From JAAYDH01 sp035353055 (GTDB taxonomy: Bacteria; Bacillota_I; Bacilli_A; RFN20; CAG-826): a stretch of DNA of 64,000 nucleotides. The stretch spans positions 1-64,000 of the forward strand of contig DAOPYW010000003.1 in the NCBI GenBank assembly GCA_035353055.1. Direction: 5' to 3'. Shown piece after piece: positions 1-9,147 of the stretch. Below the pieces are notes generated by a model, which was not told the origin of the DNA, ran no database searches, and worked only from the letters and a program-made list of their open reading frames with translations. Position 1 is the first letter of the stretch. Every line of letters starts with the position of its first letter. The position numbers and the translations under genes are program-made.

Positions 1-467
1 AAGATGAATTTCCAGACGCCATAGAAGTCAATCCAGTCGATGACTTGATAGCCAGTAAAGCTATAAAACATGCGATCAATTAAATTGCCAAGAGCACCCA
101 CTGACATCATGACTAAACAGACTTTAACTAGCCGAGAAAGCTTGCGATATTTAACAGCGTAAATGCCGACCAAAATACCTAATCCGATGAGATAGACAAC
201 GATGTACATGACACGATTTAAAGTCGGATCAGAGAAGCCTAAGCCAAAGGCGGCATTAGGATTTAAAGTGCAAGTAATGGTTAAAAAGCCAGGGATGATC
301 GGATTGGGAATCGAATTTCCTTGACCAAGAAGGGTGAAAATCAGTATTTTAGAAACGATATCTAAAGCGAGTAAAATTAGGCCTAACCAAATAAAAGAGT
401 TGAAAAACCATTTCAAGCCTTTCCAAATTGCTTGGCCGACATTAATCTTTCTTTTTGCTTGTTCCAT
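1..467 (-). CDS. lspA: Lipoprotein signal peptidase II (partial, C-terminus outside window)
   Basis: Signal peptidase II is a membrane aspartyl protease that removes the signal peptide from prolipoproteins after lipidation. The visible part has hydrophobic segments, the family motif NPNAAFGLG and the downstream GALGNLIDR block, which carries the first catalytic Asp. The gene runs off the left edge, so the second catalytic Asp is not seen. Two in-frame ATGs lie at 473 and 467. The AGGGGG ribosome binding site is about seven bases from the 467 start, so that one is preferred. The binding site overlaps the ileS stop codon, so the two genes are translationally close. The many lipoproteins in this window would be its substrates. 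Confidence 0.9.
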   Translation of the reverse strand, partial: MEQAKRKINVGQAIWKGLKWFFNSFIWLGLILLALDIVSKILIFTLLGQGNSIPNPIIPGFLTITCTLNPNAAFGLGFSDPTLNRVMYIVVYLIGLGILVGIYAVKYRKLSRLVKVCLVMMSVGALGNLIDRMFYSFTGYQVIDWIDFYGVWKFI

Positions 468-478
468 GTTCATTCCCC

Positions 479-3223
479 CTATTTATGAATTACTTTTTGG
501 CAGCGATGGCAGAGATATGTTCCATCTTCTTGTAAGATGGCATCATCTTCGTAATTCCAGCATCTCTCGCAGAAGTGACCTTGATGGCGAGTGACTTTGA
601 TCATACCGCAGGGATAGGCATCGCCTCCCTCTACGGAATCGACAAAGTTTAACTCCGAGACGATGAATAGCTTAGCGCGAGATAGATTATCTAGATGCTT
701 AAAAAGCAAGCGATAGTTTTGGCTCGCTGGGTTGAGAGAAATCTCTACCTTGGCTTCTTGACTAGATCCGATGATTTGATTGGTTCTAGCGACCTCTAAG
801 GCTTTTAAAACGTCGTCTCTTAAAGTCTTGAAGAGTTCGAACTCTTTTAAGAGAGCTTCTCGATCATCAGCGTGCTTCGCTTTTGGATAGTCCAAGAATT
901 GGACATTCTTCACTCTTTCTCCGGGGAGATTCTCGTTGAACTCATCCATTGTAAAAGGAAGGATGGGATTTAATAATCGAAGCATTGTTTCGCCGATTTC
1001 ATAGATGACCGTCTGAATTTGCTTTCTAGTCAAATCGTTCTTGTCATCGCAGTATAAGGAATCTTTGGATATATCGAGATAAAAAGCCGATAAATCGCTG
1101 GATATGAATGTTAAGATAACGCTTAAAGCGTTGCTGAAATCATAGGTCTCAAAATAGCCACTGACTTGTTCCACTACTTCGTCGAGACGAGCGAGGATGT
1201 ATTTGTCGACTTGGCGGAATGTATCAACTTTATCTTCGACTTTAAAATCAGGGAGGTTCCAAGATATGAATTTCAAGACGTTTCTGATCTTGCGGTATTG
1301 CTCGGAGACTTGTTTGATGATCGATTCGCTGATGCGCACGTCTTGATGATAATCAACCGTGGCCGTCCATAAGCGCAAGATATCCGCTCCGTAAAGATTG
1401 GCAATCTTGCTAGGATCGATGCCATTGCCTTTTGACTTGGACATCTTCTCCCAGTTTTCGTCCATCACCCATCCGTGTGAGGCGACCGAGCGATAAGGAG
1501 CTTGACCATAGACAGCGGTGCTGATGATGAGGCTGGAGTTAAACCAACCGCGATACTGGTCAGATCCTTCTAAATATAAATCGGCAGGGTACTTTTGATT
1601 TCGCTGGATTAAAACGCTGGCAAAACTGCTGCCAGAATCGAACCAGACATCCATGATGTCTTTTTCTTTAGTGAAGGCTCGATTAGGAGAATGACTATTC
1701 TTGTATCCTTCAGGCAATAAATCTTTAGCTTCTTTTTCATACCAGACATTCGATCCGTATTGGCGGATTAATTGTTCGACGTGCTTAAAAACTTTCTCAT
1801 CGATGATCGGGCTGCTGTCTTCGTTATAGAAGATTGGAATTGGCACGCCCCAGGCTCTCTGGCGAGAAATGCACCAGTCCGAGCGGTCTTTAATCATATT
1901 GACCATTCTCGTCTCTCCCCAAGCGGGATACCATTTAATGTTGTGAACTTGTTCAAGCAATTGCTTGCGAATGGGCTCAATGGAGCAGAACCATTGATCG
2001 GTAGCGCGGAAAATGAGCGGCTTACCAGTTCGCCAATCGTGAGGATAGCTGTGAACTAAAGTGGTGTGTTTGAGCAAAGCACCATTATTCTTGAGCGTAT
2101 CGAGAACGATGGCGTTGCCATCTTCGTAGAACACTCCAGCGAGCTTATCGCCAGCTTCAGGCATAAAGAAGCCTTTCTCATCGACTGGGCAGTAAGGCTT
2201 GATGTCATATTTCTGGCAGACGATAAAATCGTCGACACCGTGCCCTGGAGCGGTATGCACTAAGCCAGTGCCAGTATCGTTAGTGACATGGGTGCCACAA
2301 ATAACCAATGAATCGCGGTCATAGAATGGGTGATGGCAGACCACGAATTCTAGATCTTGGCCTTTCATTTCTTTTAATAGTTTGATTTCGCCGAGAGAGA
2401 GCTCTTCAGTGAGCTGACTAGCGAATTCCTTTAGGAATACCAACTTGCCTTTGTCAGTTTGATATTCGCCATAGACAAAATCAGGATGAGCGGAGATTGC
2501 TAAGTTAGCCGGCAAAGTCCAAGGAGTAGTTGTCCAGATGATCAAACTAGCATCATTATCGACAATGCCTTTGCCATCCTTGACCTTAAAAGCCACATAG
2601 ATGGAATGGCTGGTCACATCAGCGTATTCAATCTCAGCTTCCGCTAAAGCGGATTCGCTGCTGGGAGACCAGTAAACTGGCTTCAAACCTTTATAGATAT
2701 AGCCTTTTAAAGCCATGATTGAGAATAGTTCGATTTGCTTAGCTTCGTATTCTTTTTGCAGAGTCAGATAAGGGCGATCGAAATCACCGACTAAGCCAAG
2801 GCGGCGGATTTGCTCCTTTTGCCTCTCGACTTGGATGAGAGCGTAGTCTTTGCATTTTTGACGGAATTCCTGAATCGGCATCGCTTTGCGATTGATGCCG
2901 GATTTAGTGACCATGTTTTCAATGGGCAAGCCGTGGGTATCCCAGCCGAAGACTAAAGGGGTCTTGTAGCCCTTCATATTCTTATAGCGAACGACGAAAT
3001 CCTTCAAAATGCGATTGAGCATATGGCCGCAGTGTATATCGCCATTGGCGTATGGCGGGCCATCATGAAGAATGAATTCTTCCGCATCGCTGCGGCGATC
3101 GTTCATCGCTTGATAGAGTTTCTCCATCTTCCACTTTTCTACTAAAGTTGGTTCTTTGGCCGACAAATTTCCGCGCATTTCGAAAGCGGATTTATTCATC
3201 GATAATGTGTCTTTATAATCCAT
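479..3223 (-). CDS. ileS: Isoleucyl-tRNA synthetase
   Basis: Charges tRNA-Ile with isoleucine in the cytoplasm. The 914-residue protein has the usual length and order: a class I signature HCGH at residues 64-67 (a HIGH variant), the inserted editing domain at about 200-390, KMSKS near 592-596, an anticodon-binding region, and a C-terminal zinc finger with CERC and CHRC pairs near 885-908. The start is supported by AAAGGGA upstream. It sits 32 bases behind the secreted nuclease gene and directly ahead of lspA, so the three probably share a transcript. No T-box leader fits in the short upstream gap, which is unusual for a Gram-positive ileS and suggests control elsewhere or none. Confidence 0.97.
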   Translation of the reverse strand: MDYKDTLSMNKSAFEMRGNLSAKEPTLVEKWKMEKLYQAMNDRRSDAEEFILHDGPPYANGDIHCGHMLNRILKDFVVRYKNMKGYKTPLVFGWDTHGLPIENMVTKSGINRKAMPIQEFRQKCKDYALIQVERQKEQIRRLGLVGDFDRPYLTLQKEYEAKQIELFSIMALKGYIYKGLKPVYWSPSSESALAEAEIEYADVTSHSIYVAFKVKDGKGIVDNDASLIIWTTTPWTLPANLAISAHPDFVYGEYQTDKGKLVFLKEFASQLTEELSLGEIKLLKEMKGQDLEFVVCHHPFYDRDSLVICGTHVTNDTGTGLVHTAPGHGVDDFIVCQKYDIKPYCPVDEKGFFMPEAGDKLAGVFYEDGNAIVLDTLKNNGALLKHTTLVHSYPHDWRTGKPLIFRATDQWFCSIEPIRKQLLEQVHNIKWYPAWGETRMVNMIKDRSDWCISRQRAWGVPIPIFYNEDSSPIIDEKVFKHVEQLIRQYGSNVWYEKEAKDLLPEGYKNSHSPNRAFTKEKDIMDVWFDSGSSFASVLIQRNQKYPADLYLEGSDQYRGWFNSSLIISTAVYGQAPYRSVASHGWVMDENWEKMSKSKGNGIDPSKIANLYGADILRLWTATVDYHQDVRISESIIKQVSEQYRKIRNVLKFISWNLPDFKVEDKVDTFRQVDKYILARLDEVVEQVSGYFETYDFSNALSVILTFISSDLSAFYLDISKDSLYCDDKNDLTRKQIQTVIYEIGETMLRLLNPILPFTMDEFNENLPGERVKNVQFLDYPKAKHADDREALLKEFELFKTLRDDVLKALEVARTNQIIGSSQEAKVEISLNPASQNYRLLFKHLDNLSRAKLFIVSELNFVDSVEGGDAYPCGMIKVTRHQGHFCERCWNYEDDAILQEDGTYLCHRCQKVIHK

Positions 3224-3255
3224 AGGTCTTTATCCCTTTCTCTTTTCATTTTCCA

Positions 3256-5247
3256 CTAGACGGTGTGATAGGCTAACGTGTGGATGTAGATTGCTCCCGC
3301 AGAAGCGCCACTCCCATCGATCGTAATGCTCAATATTCCTTGAATTGGCGTCGCTAATGAGCCGCCAATAATCTCAGGAGCAGTCGTCGTTCCCGATACG
3401 CGAGTGACAGAGCCAGAAGCCACGGTTTGAGCACCTATTTTAACTAAATAGTTAACAGTCTTTCCAGCCGCACAGCTAATCTTAGCATAAAAGCCATCGA
3501 CATCGGCGATATTTGAAGTTGTCACAAATGTCAGGGAGCCAACTGCTTTCGTGCTGGTTCCAAACGCTACACCATAGGTCGCATCTTTATTGCCGATAGC
3601 GGCTTGGGCATTTGTCCAGGAAATATTCCATGCGGTTCCTCCGAGATTGACGGAATTGCCATTGACGAAACCTACTAGGTCACCGCCGCTGGCTTTGCCA
3701 GTTAATGCGTATTTATAATCGCAATGGTTCATCGGATCGGCGCTTGTCACCTTCACTCCATAGTTAATTGTATTAATCGGTGTGGCAATCGAGATGGCTT
3801 TAGAACCATTCTCGACATCCTGAGCGGTAAACACATAGCTTTCTGTCACATCAGCAAAGGAAGAATTAACTTTCGTGGAATAGTCGCGATAAACTTCTAT
3901 GAGTTCATAGTCTTCTTTTTTAAAAGTATCGCCTTCTTCGTAACTGCGCTTAGCAGTCTTGATCGCATAGTTTGCTATCTCATTGGTTTGATCCAATTTT
4001 AGATCCAGATAAGTTGGCTTGAGATATGTCAGTTGCCCCGGTTCATCTCGTTTATCTCCGTACACATATTCAACTAGTTCGGGATAATCGACAAAGGGGT
4101 TGCGATTGCCTTGAGCTTTTTGATTTCCCACGAAGACATGAGAGTAGACGCTGATATTATGCTGATATTCCAAGCGATCCACTAGGCGATTATTCCAATC
4201 TAAAAGCGTCGACAGATTGCCAATAGCAAAGGAGCAATTAGCAAGAGAATAAGCAGCATATCCTGCTAACCCGCTGCCATAGGTAGCTACTAGGTCAGGA
4301 TTATTGGGATAGAGAGCATAGCTAACTTTATTATAAGGGACGTATTCTTCTTGAATGGTAAGAGGCTCGTAAGTAACTTGTTGACTGCTTCCTCCGGTGA
4401 TGGAGATAGTCGCTGTTTCTTCTTCGGAATACATGACTCCCATATAGAAAATCGCTCGAGCCAAGCGACCTTTATCATAATCGCTAGGTTCAAAATTGAG
4501 ATCGTCGCTAGCAAAATCGCCTTGGCCATCTTTTCCGAAGGTGAAGAACTCGCTGTCTTTATTAGCAATTCCAAAGTTTTTGTTGCCTCGGGAGCCATTG
4601 CCTTTGTTAAAAGAAGCAAATAAGTTGTGATAGTCCGTGGCGCGACCGGCATCAGCAGAAACCGCCTCTCCAGATAGATATCCAGTCATTAAAGAGGCCG
4701 CAAAAGCGTGCTCGCGCTGCCAGCCAAAGCCAGAAGCATAAGTATTAGTTTTATCATCATTAACGCTGTCGTAGACGACATCGACTTTTTCAAAGTCGTC
4801 AATAGTTTGATCAGCAAATTGATTAGTTTCCCAGTTGGGGCTGGTATAAGGTAGAGCTTGATAGCCATCGCGGATAATATTGAAGAGCTTTTCTTTCAAG
4901 TCTTCGCCGTTTTCCCAAGTGTTAATTCCGTCGTAATAATCATCATAGAAGTCAGTGCCATATTGTATGGGACTCTCTTCGCTCCACTTAGCGTGTAAGG
5001 TGATATCAGCAGTGACTTGATAGGGAAAATTAACGATATTTTCATAAGTTGATTCTGTGAACCAGCCTTCTAGAGTAAATGAGCCGTTTTCGACGATTGG
5101 TGTCGCTTCAATAACTTTCACGCGAATCGGCTCTAAAGGTGTTTCGCAGTGGGTTTCAAAATAAACCCAGTGAGCAGTGCTTGTCTCACATGAAAAAAGA
5201 CTGAACGCAAAGGTTGGTAAGAATAGTAGATAAGCAATCTTTTTCAT
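3256..5247 (-). CDS. Secreted endonuclease I-like lipoprotein with InlB-type repeat
   Basis: Probable extracellular DNase/RNase of the endonuclease I (EndA/NucM, His-Me finger) family, 663 residues. A signal peptide ends in the lipobox LFSC, with Cys20 as the lipidation site. Residues about 25-90 look like a Listeria/Bacteroides InlB-type repeat (pattern GWF...LHAKW). The nuclease core has WQREHAFA (177-180 contain the catalytic-type His), DYHNLF (205-210) and GNKNFG (221-226), matching the family's REH, DLHN and Asn-rich metal-binding positions. The C-terminal about 250 residues look beta-rich and are not recognised. The ftsZ terminator precedes the gene and an extended -10 element lies upstream, so it starts its own unit with ileS and lspA. 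A role in scavenging nucleotides from DNA is an inference. Confidence 0.8.
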   Translation of the reverse strand: MKKIAYLLFLPTFAFSLFSCETSTAHWVYFETHCETPLEPIRVKVIEATPIVENGSFTLEGWFTESTYENIVNFPYQVTADITLHAKWSEESPIQYGTDFYDDYYDGINTWENGEDLKEKLFNIIRDGYQALPYTSPNWETNQFADQTIDDFEKVDVVYDSVNDDKTNTYASGFGWQREHAFAASLMTGYLSGEAVSADAGRATDYHNLFASFNKGNGSRGNKNFGIANKDSEFFTFGKDGQGDFASDDLNFEPSDYDKGRLARAIFYMGVMYSEEETATISITGGSSQQVTYEPLTIQEEYVPYNKVSYALYPNNPDLVATYGSGLAGYAAYSLANCSFAIGNLSTLLDWNNRLVDRLEYQHNISVYSHVFVGNQKAQGNRNPFVDYPELVEYVYGDKRDEPGQLTYLKPTYLDLKLDQTNEIANYAIKTAKRSYEEGDTFKKEDYELIEVYRDYSTKVNSSFADVTESYVFTAQDVENGSKAISIATPINTINYGVKVTSADPMNHCDYKYALTGKASGGDLVGFVNGNSVNLGGTAWNISWTNAQAAIGNKDATYGVAFGTSTKAVGSLTFVTTSNIADVDGFYAKISCAAGKTVNYLVKIGAQTVASGSVTRVSGTTTAPEIIGGSLATPIQGILSITIDGSGASAGAIYIHTLAYHTV

Positions 5248-5269
5248 GGCGCTCTCCTTTATCGCGTCT

Positions 5270-5278
5270 ATTATCGCA
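5270..5278 (-). promoter_or_regulatory. Extended -10 promoter of the secreted nuclease gene
   Basis: On the minus strand the sequence reads TGCGATAAT, that is a TG-N element joined to the -10 hexamer GATAAT, between the ftsZ terminator and the nuclease start. No good -35 is seen. The start codon has a strong AAGGAG ribosome binding site. Confidence 0.4.
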
Positions 5279-5292
5279 CATAAGCGCCCAAT

Positions 5293-5313
5293 AAAAAAGG
5301 GCGAAAATCGCCC
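5293..5313 (-). terminator. Rho-independent terminator after ftsZ
   Basis: The six-base stem GGGCGA/TCGCCC with a three-base loop is followed on the minus strand by six T. It ends the ftsA-ftsZ unit before the nuclease gene. Confidence 0.85.
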
Positions 5314-5337
5314 ATTTTTATCGTTTTAGCGTTTTGA

Positions 5338-6617
5338 TTAATCTTTTAGGAAACTCGGCAGAATGTCTTCATCAATTGACAGATCATCTTGTTTCTTATC
5401 TTTTTCTTTCTCAGCATTCTCTTCCTCAGCTGGTTCAGGCATGAGAATGGCTCCGCTGTTTTCGGGGCGAGTGAGAGGAGGGACTACTTGTGGCGCTGAG
5501 AAATTAACTTCATCTTCAAAGTCACTGGCGATGACACTGACGAGAATTTCATCGTTTAATTGATCGTTGATTGCCACGCCAAATTTGACGTCGATATCAT
5601 GTCCTGATGCATCAATGAGTAGGTTAACCGTCTCCTGAGCATCAAATAGCGAGACATTCGGGCCACAAGTCACAGCCACAATGGCGCGCCTTGAACCGCG
5701 AATCGAGGCTTCAAGCAAAGGCGAATNNNNNNNNNNNNNNNNNNNNNNNNNNNNNNNNNNNNNNNNNNNNNNNNNNNNNNNNNNNNNNNNNNNNNNNNNN
5801 NNNNNNNNNNNNNNNNNNNNNNNNNNACAGCCACAATGGCGCGCCTTGAACCGCGAATCGAGGCTTCAAGCAAAGGCGAATTAATTGCATTGCTAGCGGC
5901 TTCTTTAGCACGGTTAGCTCCCGTTCCCATGCCAAATCCAATTAAGGCAATGCCAGAATTCTTTAACGTATTACGGACATCGGCAAAGTCGAGGTTGATT
6001 ACCGCAGGTAATAAGATTAAGTTGACGATGGTTTTCACTGACTGAGCGAGGACTTTATCGCTGTCAGAAAATGCTTCGCTGATCGGGGCATTTCCCGCGG
6101 TCATTAATAATTTATCGTTGCTGACGACGATGATTGAGTCGACGCAAGTCTTGAGTTTATTGAGCCCATCAATGGAGTTGATGATGCGCTTTTTTCCTTC
6201 AAAGGTAAAAGGGCGAGTGACAATCGCAATAACTAATGCGCCGGCATCTTTAGCGATTCTCGCTACCACTGGGGCAGCACCAGTACCAGTGCCTCCACCC
6301 ATTCCGGCGGCCACGAATACCATGTGGGCACCAGCGACGATTTCTTTGATGTCGTCAGCGCTAGCTTCCGCGGCTTTCTCGCCGATTTCTGGCTCTCCGC
6401 CAGCTCCTAAACCACCGGTGATTTCTTGTCCCAAGATGATTCGATGGCTCGATTTGCTGGTTGAAAGGGCTTGCTTATCAGTATTAGCCACCCAGAATTC
6501 GACGTTGTTAATCTCTTCATCAATCATGCGATTAACGGCGTTATTTCCGGCTCCACCGACGCCAATGACGACGATTTTAGCTGCTGGTTCGAAGTTGTCT
6601 AAGTCATAGTTTTCCAT
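5338..6617 (-). CDS. ftsZ: Cell division protein FtsZ (interrupted by a spurious scaffold gap)
   Basis: The tubulin-like GTPase that forms the division ring. The GTP-binding signature GGGTGTG is at residues 107-113 and the T7-type and C-terminal domains follow. The protein ends in the acidic linker and DILPSFLKD, like the conserved FtsZ tail that binds FtsA. The gene is split by 100 N at 5727-5826, but the 55 bases before the gap (5672-5726) are identical to the 55 after it (5827-5881). Removing the N run and one copy leaves 1,125 bases, an intact in-frame gene of 374 residues, so the break is an assembly artefact. It lies 12 bases behind ftsA and is followed by a terminator. Confidence 0.96.
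5672..5881. other. Scaffold gap of 100 N flanked by an identical 55-base overlap
   Basis: The N run covers 5727-5826. The sequence at 5672-5726 repeats exactly at 5827-5881. This is what remains when a scaffolder joins two contigs that share an unmerged end overlap. It is not a biological tandem repeat, because collapsing it restores ftsZ. Confidence 0.93.
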
Positions 6618-6629
6618 AGAATTTCTCCT

Positions 6630-7832
6630 TTATTTCACCGGATCGCGGGTCACTTGACCGAATCGCGGATGGTTCTCATCGTAAACGCAAGGGATTTGCG
6701 AGTTGGCTAGGATCATGCCTAGGCAATTGGTGAAGGTGGGGTTTCTCGCTCCAAAGGAACGAGGAGAGACCACTTTGACCGTATCGCTCGGAACTTTAGG
6801 GGTGATGTATTCCACTAGCCCATTCAATTGCGAGCCTCCACCGACGAGGATCATCGGCAAGGTCTTATATGCGTTGCCATAATCGCTGAGCAAATCATCG
6901 ATGGCAGAGTTTAATTGTTTCACAAAGATATCTAATTCAGCTTTAATCAAGCCATTTAATTCATCGCGATGATGCTTGATTTCGTGGCCTTCGCCATCAT
7001 CGGTCTTGCAGACAGGAGCGCGGAAGTTCATATCGCGCTTGTCGATTCCGTACATAATCTTGTATTTTTCCGCATCGGCTTCGTTGATATTGAATGCTTC
7101 AATAATCTTTTCCGTGATGTGATCGCCACCCCACTCAAAAGTGCGGGAAGCATAGAGGGTTTTGTTTCCAACCAAAGAAACAGAGGTGATGTCCGAGCCA
7201 ATGTCCACGAGAATATAATCAGAGGGAACATCGCTATAAGAGGCTAGCAATTTGCAGGCTCCAAAAGGAGCGATGACTAATCTCTTGACGTTGATCTCTC
7301 CGGAATTTAAAGCTGTTTGGTAGGCGCTAGCGATTTTATGCGGCAAGGTGTGCACCTTAGCAATCATGCTGAGCGTGCTGGAAGATTCTCCAATAGGAGG
7401 GAGCGTAAACGAGCGACCTTGATCGAGGATGTATGTTTCAGGAATCACATCGATCAAGCTGTTGTCCATCTCGCTCGATGCGTTTCTTATTAAAGCATAG
7501 ATATTGCGGATATCAATCGTGCTGATCTTGCTTTCTTCGCCGATGACCGTCGTGACTTGCTTAGTTTCAAAAACATCCAACCCGTAGGGTGGAAGAGAAA
7601 GCAGAGCTTCGGAAATGGTCAATTTTAATTTAGCGGAAGGGTCAGAGAATTCATGGACTTCTTTGATATTTTGCGTCAATTTAGCAAAGTCGGAGAACTG
7701 CCCTGGCTCCACGATGTGACCGTAAGGTTTTGTTAAAGCATAGAGAACATAAACTTGGCCATCGAGTTCATAGCCCACGACTAATTTAAGTTTTTTTGAG
7801 CTAAACTCAATAGCTGCGACTGGTTTTTCCAT
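6630..7832 (-). CDS. ftsA: Cell division protein FtsA
   Basis: Actin-like protein that ties FtsZ filaments to the membrane and recruits later division proteins. The 400-residue protein starts with an actin-fold strand (AAIEFSSKKLKLVVG), has the phosphate-binding strand ILVDIGSDITSVSLV in the middle and the adenosine motif LVGGGSQLNGL near 332. The SHS2-like insertion between them is present by length. The C-terminus (FGQVTRDPVK) shows no obvious amphipathic membrane-targeting helix, which is unusual and may mean a different membrane link. It is directly upstream of ftsZ. The ribosome binding site is weak. Confidence 0.88.
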   Translation of the reverse strand: MEKPVAAIEFSSKKLKLVVGYELDGQVYVLYALTKPYGHIVEPGQFSDFAKLTQNIKEVHEFSDPSAKLKLTISEALLSLPPYGLDVFETKQVTTVIGEESKISTIDIRNIYALIRNASSEMDNSLIDVIPETYILDQGRSFTLPPIGESSSTLSMIAKVHTLPHKIASAYQTALNSGEINVKRLVIAPFGACKLLASYSDVPSDYILVDIGSDITSVSLVGNKTLYASRTFEWGGDHITEKIIEAFNINEADAEKYKIMYGIDKRDMNFRAPVCKTDDGEGHEIKHHRDELNGLIKAELDIFVKQLNSAIDDLLSDYGNAYKTLPMILVGGGSQLNGLVEYITPKVPSDTVKVVSPRSFGARNPTFTNCLGMILANSQIPCVYDENHPRFGQVTRDPVK

Positions 7833-7855
7833 ATTTATATACCACTTGCACTTAT

Positions 7856-7885
7856 TTTATAAGGGTTTTGCCCATCTTACAACAA
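7856..7885 (-). promoter_or_regulatory. Candidate promoter of ftsA-ftsZ
   Basis: On the minus strand TTGTTG and TATAAA are separated by 18 bases, about 23 bases before the ftsA start. It lies after the putative terminator of the mraZ unit, so ftsAZ may have separate expression. Confidence 0.4.
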
Positions 7886-7943
7886 TTAACTTATTGTTAA
7901 TGAAATTTTATATTATCTACTAGAAAACTACTAATTAATCACC

Positions 7944-7973
7944 AAAAAAAAGAAGTCACATTTCAGCGGCTTC
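7944..7973 (-). terminator. Putative terminator after the mraZ-rsmH unit
   Basis: An imperfect stem (GAAG/CTTC plus inner pairs with one mismatch) is followed on the minus strand by eight T, just downstream of the small membrane protein gene. Confidence 0.55.
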
Positions 7974-7998
7974 TATCCTGATACGAGGAGGACATCGT

Positions 7999-8211
7999 TC
8001 AGTTAATGTCTTTATAACTCAATGATTCGGGCACTTCATCGTGGTTGGAATCATCAGCTAACGTTTGCTTCTCAGCATAGTTTTTAATTAAAAAGTAGGT
8101 TGGAAACCCAATAGCGGCAACTAAGGAAGCAGAAATGGCAATGCCAATGAAAAATCTGCGGATATGATAGTACATTCCCTTGTGACCGTTTTTAATTAAT
8201 TTGTCTTTCAT
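7999..8211 (-). CDS. Small single-pass membrane protein in the ftsL position
   Basis: A 70-residue protein starting at ATG 8211. A TTG start at 8229 is also possible but would overlap rsmH, while AAGGAAG upstream of 8211 supports the ATG. It has a basic N-terminus, one hydrophobic segment at about residues 22-45 (FFIGIAISASLVAAIG) and an acidic tail, so the tail is probably outside the cell. It is four bases behind rsmH, exactly where ftsL lies in other Bacilli, and FtsL has the same topology but is normally longer with a coiled coil. No similarity to FtsL can be shown by eye, so a divisome role is only a positional inference. Confidence 0.65.
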   Translation of the reverse strand: MKDKLIKNGHKGMYYHIRRFFIGIAISASLVAAIGFPTYFLIKNYAEKQTLADDSNHDEVPESLSYKDIN

Positions 8212-8215
8212 ACTT

Positions 8216-9142
8216 TTACTTCCTTTCAATTATTCTCAGCTTGGCACTTTGGCTTCGAGGGTTGCTGGCGATTTCTTTTTCGCTGGCAACGATCGGTTTG
8301 CGGGTGACGAGTTGATATTCTTTTTCTTGTTCGGCAAGAGGGCCGTCAAGGCGATTGCCAATTGTTGTAGTGATGTTCTTAAAGATGCTCTTGACGATGC
8401 GATCTTCTCCCGAGTGGAAGGTGATGACGGCTAGTCTACCACCATGAGCTCGGAGCAGAGGGATGGCTTCGTTGAGTCCTGTGATCAAAGCGTTCAGTTC
8501 ATCATTCACCGCGATGCGAATGGCTTGGAACACTTGCTTAGCGGGGTGGCCCACTTTCTTCAGCTCTTTGCTGGGCTTGCTCTTTTTGATGATGTCCGCT
8601 AATTCAAAGGTGGTTTGAATCGGAGCGACTTCTCTTTGCTTGGCGATGTTTTTAGCGATGCTTAATGCGAAGCGTTCTTCGCCGTATTCTCTCATAATTC
8701 GCTCTAGCTCTTGGAGCGAGTATGTGTTGATGATTTCATAAGCAGTTAACTGCTGACGCTGATCCATTCTCATATCCAAGGGGGCGTCGAGGCGGTAAGA
8801 GAAGCCGCGCTCTCCTTCATCGAATTGAGGAGAGGAGACACCGAGATCCATGAGGATACCATCGACTTGAGAGATGTTTTGCTGTTTTAGCGATTCACCC
8901 AAATTTTTGAAGTTTGAGTGAATGAGGGTGAACCTCTCGCTGATTTTAGACAGATTAGCTTGAGATTCGCGAATGGCTTCTTCGTCTTGATCGAAACCGA
9001 TGAGGTAACCTGTGGTCAGTTTTTTGAGAATCGCCGAACTATGACCGCCTCTCCCGATTGTTAAATCAAGATAGATGCCATCTGGTTTAATATTTAAACC
9101 TTCGATCGTTTCCTTCAGCAAGACAGGTGTATGCTTGCTCAT
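8216..9142 (-). CDS. rsmH: 16S rRNA (cytosine-1402-N4) methyltransferase
   Basis: Methylates C1402 of 16S rRNA near the ribosomal P site, using S-adenosylmethionine. The 308 residues match the family length. The N-terminus (HTPVLLKETIEGL) and the SAM-binding motif YLDLTIGRGGHS are typical. DLGVSSPQFDEGERGFSYR and a C-terminal block with SLRIxxR-like residues (SAKLRIIERK) are also diagnostic. It is the second gene of the mraZ operon, five bases after mraZ, as in most Firmicutes and Mollicutes. Confidence 0.97.
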   Translation of the reverse strand: MSKHTPVLLKETIEGLNIKPDGIYLDLTIGRGGHSSAILKKLTTGYLIGFDQDEEAIRESQANLSKISERFTLIHSNFKNLGESLKQQNISQVDGILMDLGVSSPQFDEGERGFSYRLDAPLDMRMDQRQQLTAYEIINTYSLQELERIMREYGEERFALSIAKNIAKQREVAPIQTTFELADIIKKSKPSKELKKVGHPAKQVFQAIRIAVNDELNALITGLNEAIPLLRAHGGRLAVITFHSGEDRIVKSIFKNITTTIGNRLDGPLAEQEKEYQLVTRKPIVASEKEIASNPRSQSAKLRIIERK

Positions 9143-9147
9143 AATAA

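Noticed and set aside
3224..3255. T-box riboswitch ahead of ileS, and likewise ahead of pheS
   Set aside because: The upstream gaps (32 bases and about 165 bases) contain no T-box core, specifier stem or antiterminator that I can see.
4290..4652. Minus-strand ORF of 120 codons inside the nuclease gene
   Set aside because: It is a shifted frame of a recognised nuclease core and has no start signal.
5672..5881. A 55-base direct repeat that could be taken for a tandem duplication in ftsZ
   Set aside because: The copies flank an N run exactly and collapse to an intact ftsZ, so it is a scaffolding artefact.
6118..6609. Plus-strand ORF of 163 codons opposite ftsZ
   Set aside because: A mirror of the ftsZ reading frame with a hydrophobic, repetitive product and no ribosome binding site.
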